Shown: piece by piece, positions 22,771 to 34,054 of the stretch | Layout of the letters: each line of letters begins with the position of its first letter | How positions within the stretch are numbered: position 1 is the stretch's first letter | Assembly: GCF_010093535.1 (NCBI RefSeq) | Contig: NW_022985178.1 | Coordinates: 462,505 to 526,504, forward strand | Direction of reading: 5' to 3' | Length of the DNA: 64,000 nt | Source: Lindgomyces ingoldianus | Taxonomy: Eukaryota; Ascomycota; Dothideomycetes; Pleosporales; Lindgomycetaceae | Notes under the pieces: model-generated | Told to the model about the DNA's origin: nothing | What the model saw: only the letters and a program-made list of their open reading frames with translations | Databases searched by the model: none | Position numbers and translations under genes: made by a program

Positions 22771-25700
22771 TTAGCACTAATCTAGATGCAAGTAATAGAC
22801 AGGCTAGCAGCTAGGTAAAGTAAAAGACAAAAAAGAAGCAACCTATAAAAGTAAAAGATTATTATAAAATAAAGCTTTCTACATTAAGGCAGACAATAAC
22901 TATAACGTTGCTAGATTAAGTATCTGCTAGTAGTAGTTAGACGCCTGTTACTCCTGCTATAACACTACTACCTAGGTCTACACCTCTACACAATAAACCT
23001 AAATTAGAGGCTATAAAAAAAGGGGTTAAAAGCACTTTAGCTAATTTATAGAATTATATAGTCACATTTTAGTATAATAGACGTAAAGGTAGACCCTCTA
23101 ATTAGACAAATAAACAGCTAAACTAACAGGCTAGCATTAAGCCTAAGTAGTAAAACCTAATTAACTTTAAGTGTTATTATAAGCACTTGCTTTAGTATTT
23201 TTAAAATAACTTATTTATATAATTAACGCAGTAACCTTTTTTAGAAAAAGTTACCTATTACATAGGTTATAATCTAGCACTTATGCTATATTAAAGCGCC
23301 TTACCTCTGCCTGCTAAAAAGACTGCGCTAACGCTAAAAAGCAAGGCTAGCTTTGTGTTGCAGCATATCTAGAAGATATGTTAGGCATCTGCTCTTTAGT
23401 ACTTTCTAAAAGTTTATAGTGTGTCTAAAGATAATATTTTAGTCTTACCTCTATCTTTAGTGTTTTTTTTATACCTAAACTAATAAAAGCTAGTAAGGCT
23501 TATTACTAGACAGAAGAATATTAAAAGTAATAAAGTTATAGTGCTTATTAAGTCTAGCAGGTATAGCACTAGTAGTGTACAAAATTGTCTACTATTAGAC
23601 TAAGAGTTTATAGAGTTACATCTAGCATTTATTAAAAGCAAGTTTAAGCGTATTATGCTTACAGTATAAAGTAAGTTTTACAAAAACAACACGCTCCCTA
23701 AAACAAGTAACATCTCTAGGTTACTAGGTATACATAATGCTACTAGGGCCTTATTAGGTAGTTATATGCAAGATAATAGTCTAGCTGTGCAGGCTGCGCA
23801 ACATAAATATTGCTAGTAATAGAACTAGTTAGAGTAATATAGTCTGCCTCTTAAACTAGTTATAATTAATGCGTTGTTTAAGTTTACAGCATTAACTATA
23901 GTACTAAAGTTACTATTTAATAATAACTTTTCTTTATAAAATAATCTCTTGCCTAGTAATATTTCTAGTTATTAAGGCAGTTTTTTTATAGTTATAGCAC
24001 ACCTTTTTAGTTTAAATAGTTTATTTACAGCAGCTTCTACTACATTTAGCGTACTATACTTACTAGGTGTGGAGTTGTATATGTTGCTAAGGGACAGGCA
24101 ACGCGCAGCTATAATTATAGGGAGCCCTATGCTAGCCTAGGTCCTACACACGCTAACTAGTAGTAGTTACTACCTATTACTGCCTAGAATAGTCTTATTG
24201 CCTTTTATTATATTAGATAAAATTGCTATTAGCCTATGCACTTTTAAGCTAGGTTGCAGAGGCAAACAGGCTGTGCGCTAGTCCTCTATGCTACATACAC
24301 TAAGATAGTTAAGAACTCTCTATACTCTAATTACTGCAGTTTATTAGAGCCTATTACATAATATAAATGCGTTACACACTAATTTAGTAGCTAGTGCAGT
24401 GTCTCTAAGCAGATTAACATGTAAGCGTTAAAAGCACTTATTAGACAATAAGGCAGCTAATATAAGTAGTGTGCGCATTTATTATAATGCAGATAAGCTG
24501 TAGTTAGATAGTTAAAAGCATTATTAAAACATATTATTAACTCTAACTACATAGAGCTTAGAGATATATTAATAAAGGCGTAAGTAGTTTCTTCTAAAAT
24601 ACTAAACTAACTATACTTATTCTTACTATAGTTTAGGTGTAGAGTGTTAGTAATAGCTTTACTTATTTAAACTAGTTTCCTAAAGCGCTATACACTAAGG
24701 TAGACAAAGCAGCGCTTATAGGCAATTATTGTTGTTGTTCTTGTAGCTGCCCTAGCACATTCTTTTGTTTTATATAAGAGGGTTCCCTAAAGGGGTTGCC
24801 TATAGTGTAGGGTGCGTGTGTTTAGGGTGTTAGGTTTTATGCACAGTGCAGCTAAAAAAAAGATGTGATAAATAGGCTTTATTCTTAACTTTAAAAAAGA
24901 CACCTTATTAACTAAATATCTCTTTATAAATAAAAAGCGCGTTACAGAAGACCTATAAGATAGAAAAAGGCTGCTAGGCCTACATCTTTATATTATTATG
25001 CTAGGCAAGTGCGTTGCAGGGTAGGTTAAGCCTAAAGATAAACTTAGTAGCAGATCTAAAGCTAGCTATAGTTCTAAGTAGAGATAGTAGGTATAAAAGG
25101 AAAGTTTAGTAAAAAGTCTTAGTAAAATAGACATTAAATTTAAAAGTAGCTAAGAGAATTTAATAGAAAAACTTAGCGCAGTTATAGGTATATATTACAT
25201 GTCTGCGTATCTTTAGCGCATTATGTGGAAGCCTAGGTGGGGCAACTTATAAGCAATTATTATTGTTGTTTTTAAAGAAGGGTATATAAGTAGCTACAGC
25301 AGGTGTTATTAATAATAAAGTTAAAATAAAGTATGCTAAGCATAGATATAATTTCTTAATTAGGCAGTTCTTCTAAAAATATGTGCTATATCTACACACT
25401 AGACCTATTAGTGCTTAGCTGCTTATATAAACGCACTATAAACACTTTTTTATATAACAAACACACTTATATTAAATTATTTCTGCGTTAAATTTGCCCT
25501 ATTTAGCTAACTAAGTAAAAGGATTAAATAATATAAACTATATATACCTTTTAGCTAAACAGCAACAGCTATCTAAACTAATAGGCACCCCTTAGGCTAT
25601 CCTACGCAAGCGCAGGACTTTCTAGACTCTAAAGAGCTAGTTAACTAAAAGAGATAGTTCTATATAATATAGCCTTTAGCATATAATGCTTTGCTGTCTG

Positions 25701-26030
25701 CTTAGAATCTTCCTAGAACCACAAGGATGCCCCTACTATAGTGCTCTACTAAGGAATGTTCACATTATACAACTAAGGGGACTTGTTAATAGACACTACC
25801 TAGCTGTAAAAGAGCCTAAACCTAGCCCTTAGCCTTGTAACTTTAGGCACTATTAAGAATAATCTAAATAAAAACTAAATAGACTAAGCTAAATAGCAGT
25901 TTTATAGTAAAATTATCTAAATTATTTTTCCCTTAGTGCCTACTAATAAACTAGGTTTAGAAGGGACCTAGCTAAACAATTAGTAAACTAATTATTACAA
26001 TTAGATAAACTAATTATTATAAATGTCTTA

Positions 26031-26120
26031 AATGCCCTCTAATTGCCCTCTAATTACCCTTTAATTACTTTTTAATAGCCCTCTAATTACCCTCTAATTG
26101 CCCTCTAATTGCCTACTAAT
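26031..26120 (+). repeat. Short tandem repeat CCCTCTAATTRC (about 8 copies)
   Basis: About eight imperfect 11-12-bp units reading CCCTCTAATTGC or variants with ATTAC or CTTT. They sit near the centre of the 10.3-kb element, next to an island that is less AT-rich than the rest. Confidence 0.8.
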
Positions 26121-26290
26121 ACAGCATTGCTAAAGCAATGTAGCAAACGTTGCATGTGCCTAGTTGCCTAATTGCTAGTACGCACTAGCACGCATGCAGT
26201 CCCTCCTAACTAGTACGCACTAGACTTTCTAGAACTCTGTCTTAACTTCGTGCCTGCCAATTATTGCCAATTGTTGTCTAAGGTAGCTAG

Positions 26291-26314
26291 GTCTAGGTCT
26301 AGGTCTAGGTCTAG
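26291..26314 (+). repeat. Hexamer repeat GTCTAG x4
   Basis: Four perfect GTCTAG units, with single related CTAG-containing units on both sides, inside the RIP-poor central island of the element. Confidence 0.85.
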
Positions 26315-29300
26315 CGTCTAGGAAGGAAACAGGAACAACAAAAAAAGAGAAAAAGAAATAAGCATATAAAGCATAACAACAAAATACATAACTATAAATA
26401 AAAAAAAAAAGAGACTTAATCTAAAACAGTTATAGCCTAGAGTTATATTACAGTTAGTCTAAAAATATAAGAAGATTAGATACACTTATTAATACATAAC
26501 ACTAGCAACTAAATCTAACACATGCAACTGTTTAAGAGAAGGCAGAGAGGTAATAAGTAACAGTTAAAAAGTAAATATAGTTAATTAAGAAAAAGTACAG
26601 CAAGAAAAAGTTTAAGAACATAGTTAAGTAAAAAAAAAAAGTTTAAAAGCGCGTAAAAAGATAGTTTAGTTAATTAAAAAAAGTAATAAAAAGAGAAAAA
26701 GTAGGACTATGTTACTATAGAGTGTTTAGTACAGCCTAACGCATAGACAGAGGGGAGACTTAGCTAGTTAATAGAGGTAGACAAGCACCTACAGGGCAAG
26801 GTAGAGGATAAAGTAACTATATAGTGTTTAGTATAGCTTAAATTAAAAAGGTAAAAGAAACTTAGCTAATTAAAGTAAAAAAGTTAAAAATAATTAAAAA
26901 AAGTTTAACTAGAAAAAAGAGGCCTATATATACCCTAGCTCTTACCTTAGTAGCAAGAGCACCTAACTAGACTAGAGTTTCTGCCTAGTAGTAAAAGTAC
27001 ACATTACAAGATTATTTAAAAGGATATAAAAAGTGCTAGTGTTTAACTAGCGCAAAAAATTATAACTTTTTAATTATTTTTTACTAATTACAACTAAAAA
27101 TTGCCTAATTTAGAGGTAAAAGTAAGTAAAAATAAGTAAGATATAACATATATAAGTAATTATAAGGCATTAGATTAACAATAAGTAAGCTAGGCAGCAG
27201 CAGTAAATAGAAGAAGGGGAGAGTCTTACTAGAGTAAATATATGTTGCATGTAATTAATTAATTAGTGTTGTAGAGTTAAACTATGTTAAACAGCAGGTA
27301 GTAAATATAAGTAGATAGTTTATAATAATTAAAATGTATAGTAATATAACATTACTATAATTAAAATAGCCTTAGCTTTTTTAATTTTTAACTATAGTCT
27401 TACTTTAACATAGTTAAGCCTTTATATAACTTTATCTACTGCTACTACGTCTCTAAATTATTTAAGTAAGATATAAGTATTCTTATAAACTTTTTAAAAC
27501 TATTAAACTAATAAGCATTATTATAATTAAAGAACTTTTAGAAATAGTAAGTGTGTAAAACTACAACAGTATGCTAGTAACTAGGTGATCTATAGCTAGG
27601 AATTTGTCTTAATACATGCAATATGTAGATGGGCTGTGGGTTAGACAAGGGCGTACAAGCTAATACAAGAGGACTAGAGAGCAGTTATGTACCTAACACT
27701 GCGCAGTTGTTAAAACTAGCAAGCAACTAACAGCGCACAGCGTCTAATTAGCTGCACTAAGTAAACAGTGCTTTACAACACTATTATACATTATAAAAGT
27801 GCTTGCTGTAAGTATATATAAAATAAAAATATATAATTACTTTATTTATTCTTAAAGGCTTTATTAAGACCTTTATTAAAATTACTATTAATTAAATTAT
27901 TAACTAAACTCTTAGAGTTGCTATAAGTTATGCCCTTAACTATTTCTATAAATTCTGTTACATTAATATAACGCAACTCCTTTGCGCTAATGCTTGCTAG
28001 ATTAGTTACATCTAGTGCTAGTATATAATTACTAGATATAACATTACTAATGTTAAAGTTTACAACTTTTAACATTAACAACTTAATACTACTAGTAATA
28101 ATATTAGGGCTTATAATAGGCTAAAGAAGCCCTTAGTTAATTTAACTAGTTAAGCGCTTACAGCGCCTATAACTTAGTAGATAAATAGTAAGGGCAAATG
28201 TCTCTAGCTTAACATTACGCTGTGTATACTTATTCTTGCTTTTCTTTCTAAAGGCGCCCTCTATTAGCGCACAAAGTTGCATATAGAACTAGTAAAATAG
28301 TGTAAGACAACTAAAAGTAAAGTTTACATTATAAGTCCTATTTTTAAAGTGCTGCATGTTAAGCTTATACACGCAGTTTATAAGCTTAAGCATAATATTA
28401 ACTGCTTAAAAGGTGTCTAGCTTTTTGTGTACGTTAACTAACCTAGAGGCAAGTATAGACTGCTAAAGCATTAGAGTTAACACCCTATCTAAGACTAACT
28501 AGCAGAGGTGTAGCAGCTTAGTACTATAGCGCTTCTAACTAGATCTAAAGAAAAATACAGCTAATAAATTAATTAAGTAATAAATAATTCTAATATTACT
28601 AAACTTAACTGCATACTGCAGAGTAAGAAACATCTTAATCTTTTAAAAAAACTAATATGTTATTATCTAGTTACTTTTAGAATTATTATAGCCTTTTTAT
28701 GTAGTAAGTGTAAAGACCTTTTTATGTATCTGCTTAAGCAACTTAATGTACTAGTTAGGTAAGAGCTAACTAATAGCCTTATTATAAAGACCCTACTAGT
28801 ATTGCTAGACATCTGCTGCATAGATATCTAGCACCTAGCCTTAGAGATATCCACTGTTGCTTATTTTCTAGTAGAACAATGCAACTATTTAGGCACCCTA
28901 GCTTAGATGTATTAGCAGCACAGCTATATAATACTTAACATTACCCTAATTAATACTAGCACAGTTTAAGCGCATAATATTATGTAAAAGATTACTAGAA
29001 AAGTCTGTACCTTTAGGCGTATTAAAGTGTGTATAAATAATTATGTAAGTAAGTGCCTAAAAGATATAAAAATACATAAGCAGTCTAATTATCTAATCCC
29101 TCTTGTTGTATAGCTAGAACGCGCCACGCTGCTTTTTCTTAAGACTGCGTATAAACTTAGCAGTTTTCTAGTTACCTTATACTATTTATAGCTGTGTTTT
29201 AAAGCTTAGCTTTTTTAGATTTGCAGAAATATTTAACTACTAAAGCTAAATATTATTATGCACTTTATAAGTCTTATTAATAACACCCTTATTAAAGAAT

Positions 29301-30935
29301 ATTACTTCTAAATAATTTACCTAGCTAGGTTTTTTACATAGTAGGACTTTAATAGCTAGCATTAACAGTAACTAGTCCTCTAAGCTAATAAAGACCTCTA
29401 ATACAGCAGCACTATAGATAGCAGCTATAGCGCGCAACATATAGCACAATGTAATTTGCTTACTTATATAGTCCTAAATTATGCTAGGCGCTATACAGAT
29501 CTAATTAGGCTGCAATGCTATGCTAAGATTAAACATAGACTAAGTTAAACTGTCTTTAGAGATCTATAGACATCTTATAATAAGCGCTGTTATTAGGTTC
29601 TGCTAGATAGCTATTATAACACTTATAGTGTAGTTATAAGTCTAGTTAGTAAAGTTATAATTATTATACATAATTATTAACTAAGGATTATGCGCAAGAC
29701 CTAGCAGCCTAGCATTAGGTAAGACATAAGCTATATAACATAATATTATAACTTATAAGCTTTTTATATAGTCTACTATTTTATTAACCTTCTAGTTTAT
29801 AATCTTATATAAGTTACAAACACCTAAGCCTAACAACGTCTTTATAACGCGCTGTTTTGTACTACTACTATGCAAATATAGACCTAGTAGGTAGGCAAGG
29901 TAGTTGCATCTCTTCTAGGCTTAGCAACATAAAATAATAAAAGTAATTAGATACGCCTTACTGTCTTATAAACTTTTAGCCTTACTATAACTATCCTAAG
30001 CACTTTACTTATTTTATAAAAGTCTCTTAATAAACCTGCTTTAATTTAGAGCTTAATTAGCTATAATTAACTCTAACTTAGCAAAATTAACCTTATTTAG
30101 CTTAAAAGCTGTATTATACTAGTTAAAAAACTTTTGCCTAATAAAACTATTAAGTTCTTTTATAAATGTAATAGAACTAGAGACACTAGTAGCCTTATTA
30201 TCTTTACTTAATGCTACATAAATGTTTAGCTATTCTAGTGCTAATTAAAAAATTATCTTATATTTACTAGGCAGTAGGGCCCTTAATAACAGCAGGTCTT
30301 GTAAATATAACTTAATAAATTTACTTATTAGCATCTACAGCTTATCTATTAACACTAGGACCTGCTCTAGTTTCCTTAATCTTAAGGTGTAAATAAGTGT
30401 AGACAACTAGACGTGCTAAGTAGACGCGCCTGCTACTTATAGAGTTATAAAGGGATAAGTTGTTAGAACTAGGGCCTAAAGCTTAGCAGCAACTATAAAT
30501 AAAAGTAAAAAGAACATAAAAAAAAGTAATAATAAAGGTAATAATAAAAAAGGTAGCAGCTTATCTGCTAGAGGAAGATAAGAGAGTTATAGACGCTAGC
30601 GCAGACGTAGGGTAGGACTAGTAGACTTATTAGCTATTTTGTACAGTAAACAACATGCAAAACGTGTAACAATTTAATAGATAATAGCAAGAAGTTATGT
30701 AGCTATTAGCCTAAAGTTTAAAGATGTTTAAAGAAAAAAAAAAATGCATAAATATTAATATAATGTATTTTTATATAAAAAGTAAGCACTAAAATTAGTT
30801 GTCTATATAATTAATTACTAAAGTCCCTTAGACAGCTAGGGAGAGAAGCTAAATCTAGCATCCTTATTAGCCAGAAAGATAGCGTGAGCGCCACCAGCGC
30901 GACTAGCATAGGTTTATGTTGACTAGCAAGGGTAT

Positions 30936-30967
30936 CAGGGGCTCTGCCCCTGTCGGGGCTTCGCCCC
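30936..30967 (+). other. Two adjacent GC-rich hairpins near the right end of the 10.3-kb element
   Basis: CAGGGGC-TCT-GCCCCTG (30936-30952, 7-bp stem) is followed after 2 nt by GGGGC-TTC-GCCCC (30955-30967, 5-bp stem). They stand 34 bp inside the right end. No counterpart is seen at the left end. Confidence 0.7.
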
Positions 30968-31001
30968 TTCTCTCCCCAATCGGCTGAGCTAGCTGAGATA
31001 A
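30968..31001 (-). repeat. Right terminal inverted repeat of the 10.3-kb element
   Basis: Ends CGGCTGAGCTAGCTGAGATAA-type sequence, exact over 21 bp with the left end, followed directly by GCGTTGAG. Confidence 0.85.
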
Positions 31002-31009
31002 GCGTTGAG

Positions 31010-31535
31010 ATCCCCGAGCCGGAACATGAATCTGCTCATTCCATATTTGGACTAGCGTATAACATCCTCGTCTCTAATTGCTCCTCTTTTAACCTCGTTT
31101 GTATGCACGTTACTGTCCAGCGAAAGCTTTTCAACTCCCACTGGGGTTAATCCCATAAACGCAGCCTCAAAGCACCATGCTTGTTGAACACATATTCCAA
31201 AGCTATCCGAACCCAACTCGCAGTAGAGCGCGCATCCTGCCTTCGCAATGCGATGAGCTTGTTCAAATTCCCCCCTGCAGTTTCTTTCTTCTCAATCATC
31301 TATTTTCATTCTCTATGTAGACTAGGTACAAAACCTAACCAGCGACATAGATTCGCAGGCAACACAACACCACTACCAGCCCCATCTCACCGGATAAATG
31401 CACCATTGGGATCCAATCTCAGAAACCACTTTGCCAACCTTGCCGTGTCCGAATGTTTTGGCTAGCAATACTTCATCACCTCTTTAGATATCGCCTGAAA
31501 AATTGCGTGTCCTTAACTTTTTCCACGAGCCGCAT
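31010..31535. other. Flank of the 10.3-kb element, no certain gene
   Basis: Normal composition. A plus-strand frame is open from the insertion point to about 31150, reading IPEPEHES and onward. If the element and one target copy are removed it is in phase with the open frame that ends KYADGGVE at 20683. A 94-codon frame at 31181-31465 is not recognised. Confidence 0.3.
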
Positions 31536-31790
31536 TTAACATTCCTCATGAATGACGTCGCTGAACAGGAGCGCAACACTTCTCAGGGCTCCAGCTAACG
31601 GCGCCTCTCTCGGGATATTCAAGATAGTGTCAACGAAGCGAATGAGCTTACCGCCATCAGCACGGACGCGAAAGTTCGAGACACTGAGCTCCCCTGTCAA
31701 GCCTTCTTCCGTGTCTCCAAGCCTACCGATCTTCATTAGTTCGTTGTCAACGCCCCACTGGGCGTAAGCAGGATGTCCTCACAATATTTC
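31536..31790 (-). pseudogene. C-terminal-like fragment of an unknown protein
   Basis: An open frame of about 80 codons on the minus strand reads like a real protein end: AYAQWGVDNELMKIGRLGD, then LSVSNFRV, FVDTILNIPREAPLAGALR and a stop after HEEC. A TGA lies just upstream of it. No family was recognised. It is not continuous with any gene on that strand, so it may be a gene fragment, or the last exon of a gene whose other exons I did not find. Confidence 0.3.
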
Positions 31791-31875
31791 TTTTAGGCCT
31801 TTAGTTTTCTTTCACTCCACCTACATAAATTTAACTCTAGTTGTGTTACTTTCGCGAGGATACTTGGAAAACAAA

Positions 31876-33525
31876 ATGTCTTTCTTTTTCAATTTTTTTA
31901 AAAGCAAGCTCGTCGCGCCGGAGCGTGTTCCAACAGACACCGTTATACCCCTCCATAGCTGGGATGACACGAAGACGAATCGAAAGCTGTGCATATATTT
32001 CTCTGCGCGATTTGACGATGTCTTAGATGTGGAGAAATTGGTTGGAGCGCTAGAAAGGCTGTTAGAGAGGCCTGGGTGGAGGAAACTAGGGGCGAGGATG
32101 AGGTTGAATGTATGTATCACCACCTATCCAATACACCACTGTATACACATGAATTTCTGACTTGAGTTTTTGGAATAGGAGCAAGATAAACTGGAATACC
32201 ACATTCCCAAGCGATACACCCCCTCCCGCCCAGCCATAAACTTCACGCACGCTTCACACTCGACATCGATTTCAGATCATCCTCTTGCATCCCAGATCCC
32301 ACACGCGACCTCGTCCTTATCTGTAAGCGGAAACATCGAACGCTTCCGCGATATCTTGACTCCGCCTGATCAACCATCGAAACTCGAGGACTGGATATAT
32401 ACTGACCGCGCACAACTCCAACTCCATGTAGTCTCGTTCACAGACGCGACGCTGGTCACGCTGACATGGCTGCACACGCTTCTCGATGCTATGGGTAGAA
32501 ACCAATTGCTTCGAGCCTGGTCAGCTATGCTCGAAGGTCGTGAGCAAGACATTCCTGATTTATACGGCTATGACTTCGATCCACTCGCCACGCTCGGTGC
32601 TCCAAAGTCACTTCCGGACTCGAAACTCGAAGACAACGACGCCGACGAAGAGGAAGAGCCGTTCGTGCTGGCCCACAAAATGCTCAAAGGCTGGAAAATG
32701 CTACTCTTCGCATTCCGCTTTGTCTGGGACCTCACTATGCACCGCGCAGAACACCAACGCATGATATGCATCCCCCCGTCCTTTCTCTCCAACCTGAAAA
32801 CCTCTGCCATGGCCGACCTGAAAAACATCTCCCCACTCTCCATCGTAATGGACACATCCAATCCCTCTTTCTCCAAACCTTTCCTCAGCGACGGCGACAT
32901 CCTCGCAGCATGGTGGCTACGAACGCTCATTCCCTCCCAACCCTGGTCACACCGCGCCTCTCCTAGAAAAACCATCGCCTTCATGAACGTCTTTGGCATG
33001 CGCAGCGTGCTCACAACCACTGCGCCGGCCCTCCTCCCTCCAGGCCCGGGAACCGCGTTCATCAGTAACGCCGTCATGGCCATACACTCACACTTCACAT
33101 TCCAGGGTCTATTATCCAAACCCCTCGGCCTGGTCGCCGCGCAAATCCGCACCGATCTCGCGCAGCAGAGTACGAGATCACAGGTGGATGCGCAGGCGCG
33201 GTTGATGCGAAACGGATGGCGGGACTCCGGATATGCCCCTGTGTATGGTGAGAGTGATATGGCTATTGCGGTGATTTCGAATTGGACGAAAGGGAGGATG
33301 TTTGAGACGGATTTTTCAGCCGCAGTGGTGAGTGGGGGGAGGAGAGCAGGAAGTATGAGGGGCAGACCCAGCTACGTTCAGGCTGATGGATGCGCGAATG
33401 GGTTTTCCGTGAGGAACTCCGGGTGTGTGGTTGGAAGGGATGGGGAGGGTAATTATTGGGTTAGTGCCATGTTGAGGCCGAAGGTTTGGGATGAAGTTGA
33501 GAAGGCTATTAGAAGAATGGCTTAG
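31876..33525 (+). CDS. Fungal HXXXD-type (BAHD-like) acyltransferase
   Basis: Probably transfers an acyl group from a CoA thioester to a small-molecule alcohol or amine, as in fungal transferases of the trichothecene-acetyltransferase/BAHD clan. Exons 31876-32109 and 32179-33525 (69-nt intron) give 526 aa. The catalytic motif is HTLLDAMG (about 177-184), matching HXXXDAxG. The C-terminal half has the expected acceptor-domain layout: GDILAAWWLRTL, FMNVFGMRS, ISNAVMAIH, then AVISNWTKG and ETDFSAAV, with DFSAAV standing where the structural DFGWG usually is. The poor second motif is common in fungal members often mislabelled LysR-family regulatory protein. An Asp/Glu-rich insertion is at about 225-240. 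Substrate unknown. Confidence 0.75.
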
Positions 33526-34054
33526 AGTTGGGAAAGAGAATTTGTTGTTAGTGGGAGGGAAATAGGGGATGAGGCACAGCAATCTGGCCGCTCTTCTCCG
33601 GTTTCGGCTCTGCCTTGAGACTCGCGGACGATGAGCTAGGCACAACCACAATTTCATATTTCAAACTACGGACACAATCTCCCCGTACACCAACCCGCTC
33701 TCATAGCCCTTGCGTTGACGCCTTGTCAACCACATTCGGCCGTCAATTCGGTCTTGCAGAAGAAGCAAAGTAAAGAGAGTCGATGACAGATAGGTCCAAT
33801 CAGTTGTAAGGAACGTAGAGAAGAAAGAATCGGAGTAAGAAATATCGAGAAGAGTATTGGGTTGCATTACATTTTCAAGATGCCTTGCGTCAGCATGCTG
33901 TTCTTGCCATCTTCATCGTCGTCTATATCCCCGAGGGTTGACCACTATGATCGGCAAGGAGAGATGAGGCATATGGCGGGTTACATGAACCACATACCCA
34001 GCTACGACCAAGTCAGCGTCGTTCAAGCTCAAATGTGCATGTAGGAAAAAAGGT
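33526..34054. other. Intergenic between convergent genes
   Basis: 529 bp between the acyltransferase stop and the mucin-like gene stop. Nothing recognisable beyond presumed 3' UTRs. A further short exon of the mucin-like gene could lie here (GTGAGC follows its last codons). Confidence 0.4.

Larger units (their letters stand above)
20684..31001. mobile_element. RIP-degraded 10.3-kb TIR element carrying a RecQ-like helicase relic
   Basis: The two ends are perfect 21-bp inverted repeats starting TTATCTCAGCTAGCTCAGCC (20684-20704 and 30981-31001). Similarity continues with mismatches to about 34 bp (shared GAGAGAA). Both ends are flanked by the same 8 bp, GCGTTGAG (20676-20683 and 31002-31009). 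The body from about 20765 to 30880 is extremely AT-rich with very few long frames, typical of RIP. The termini, a central island (about 26130-26330) and the last 100 bp escaped. A SF2/RecQ-like helicase relic lies at 21663-22770 on the plus strand. The right half has not been identified. TIR sequence, size and cargo do not match a superfamily I know. hAT, P-like and Zisupton-like elements also make 8-bp duplications. Confidence 0.8.

Noticed and set aside
26291..26314. GTCTAG array as an internal telomere repeat
   Set aside because: The usual fungal telomere unit is TTAGGG. Four GTCTAG units do not resemble it.
27842..28081. 79-codon minus-strand frame in the AT-rich element
   Set aside because: Chance survival of an open frame in RIP-altered DNA; Asn/Ile/Ser-rich translation typical of AT bias.
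20684..31001. Helitron or Starship identity for the 10.3-kb element
   Set aside because: Helitrons lack TIRs and target duplications and use a Pif1-type helicase. Starships lack long TIRs and carry a DUF3435 recombinase, which was not seen.
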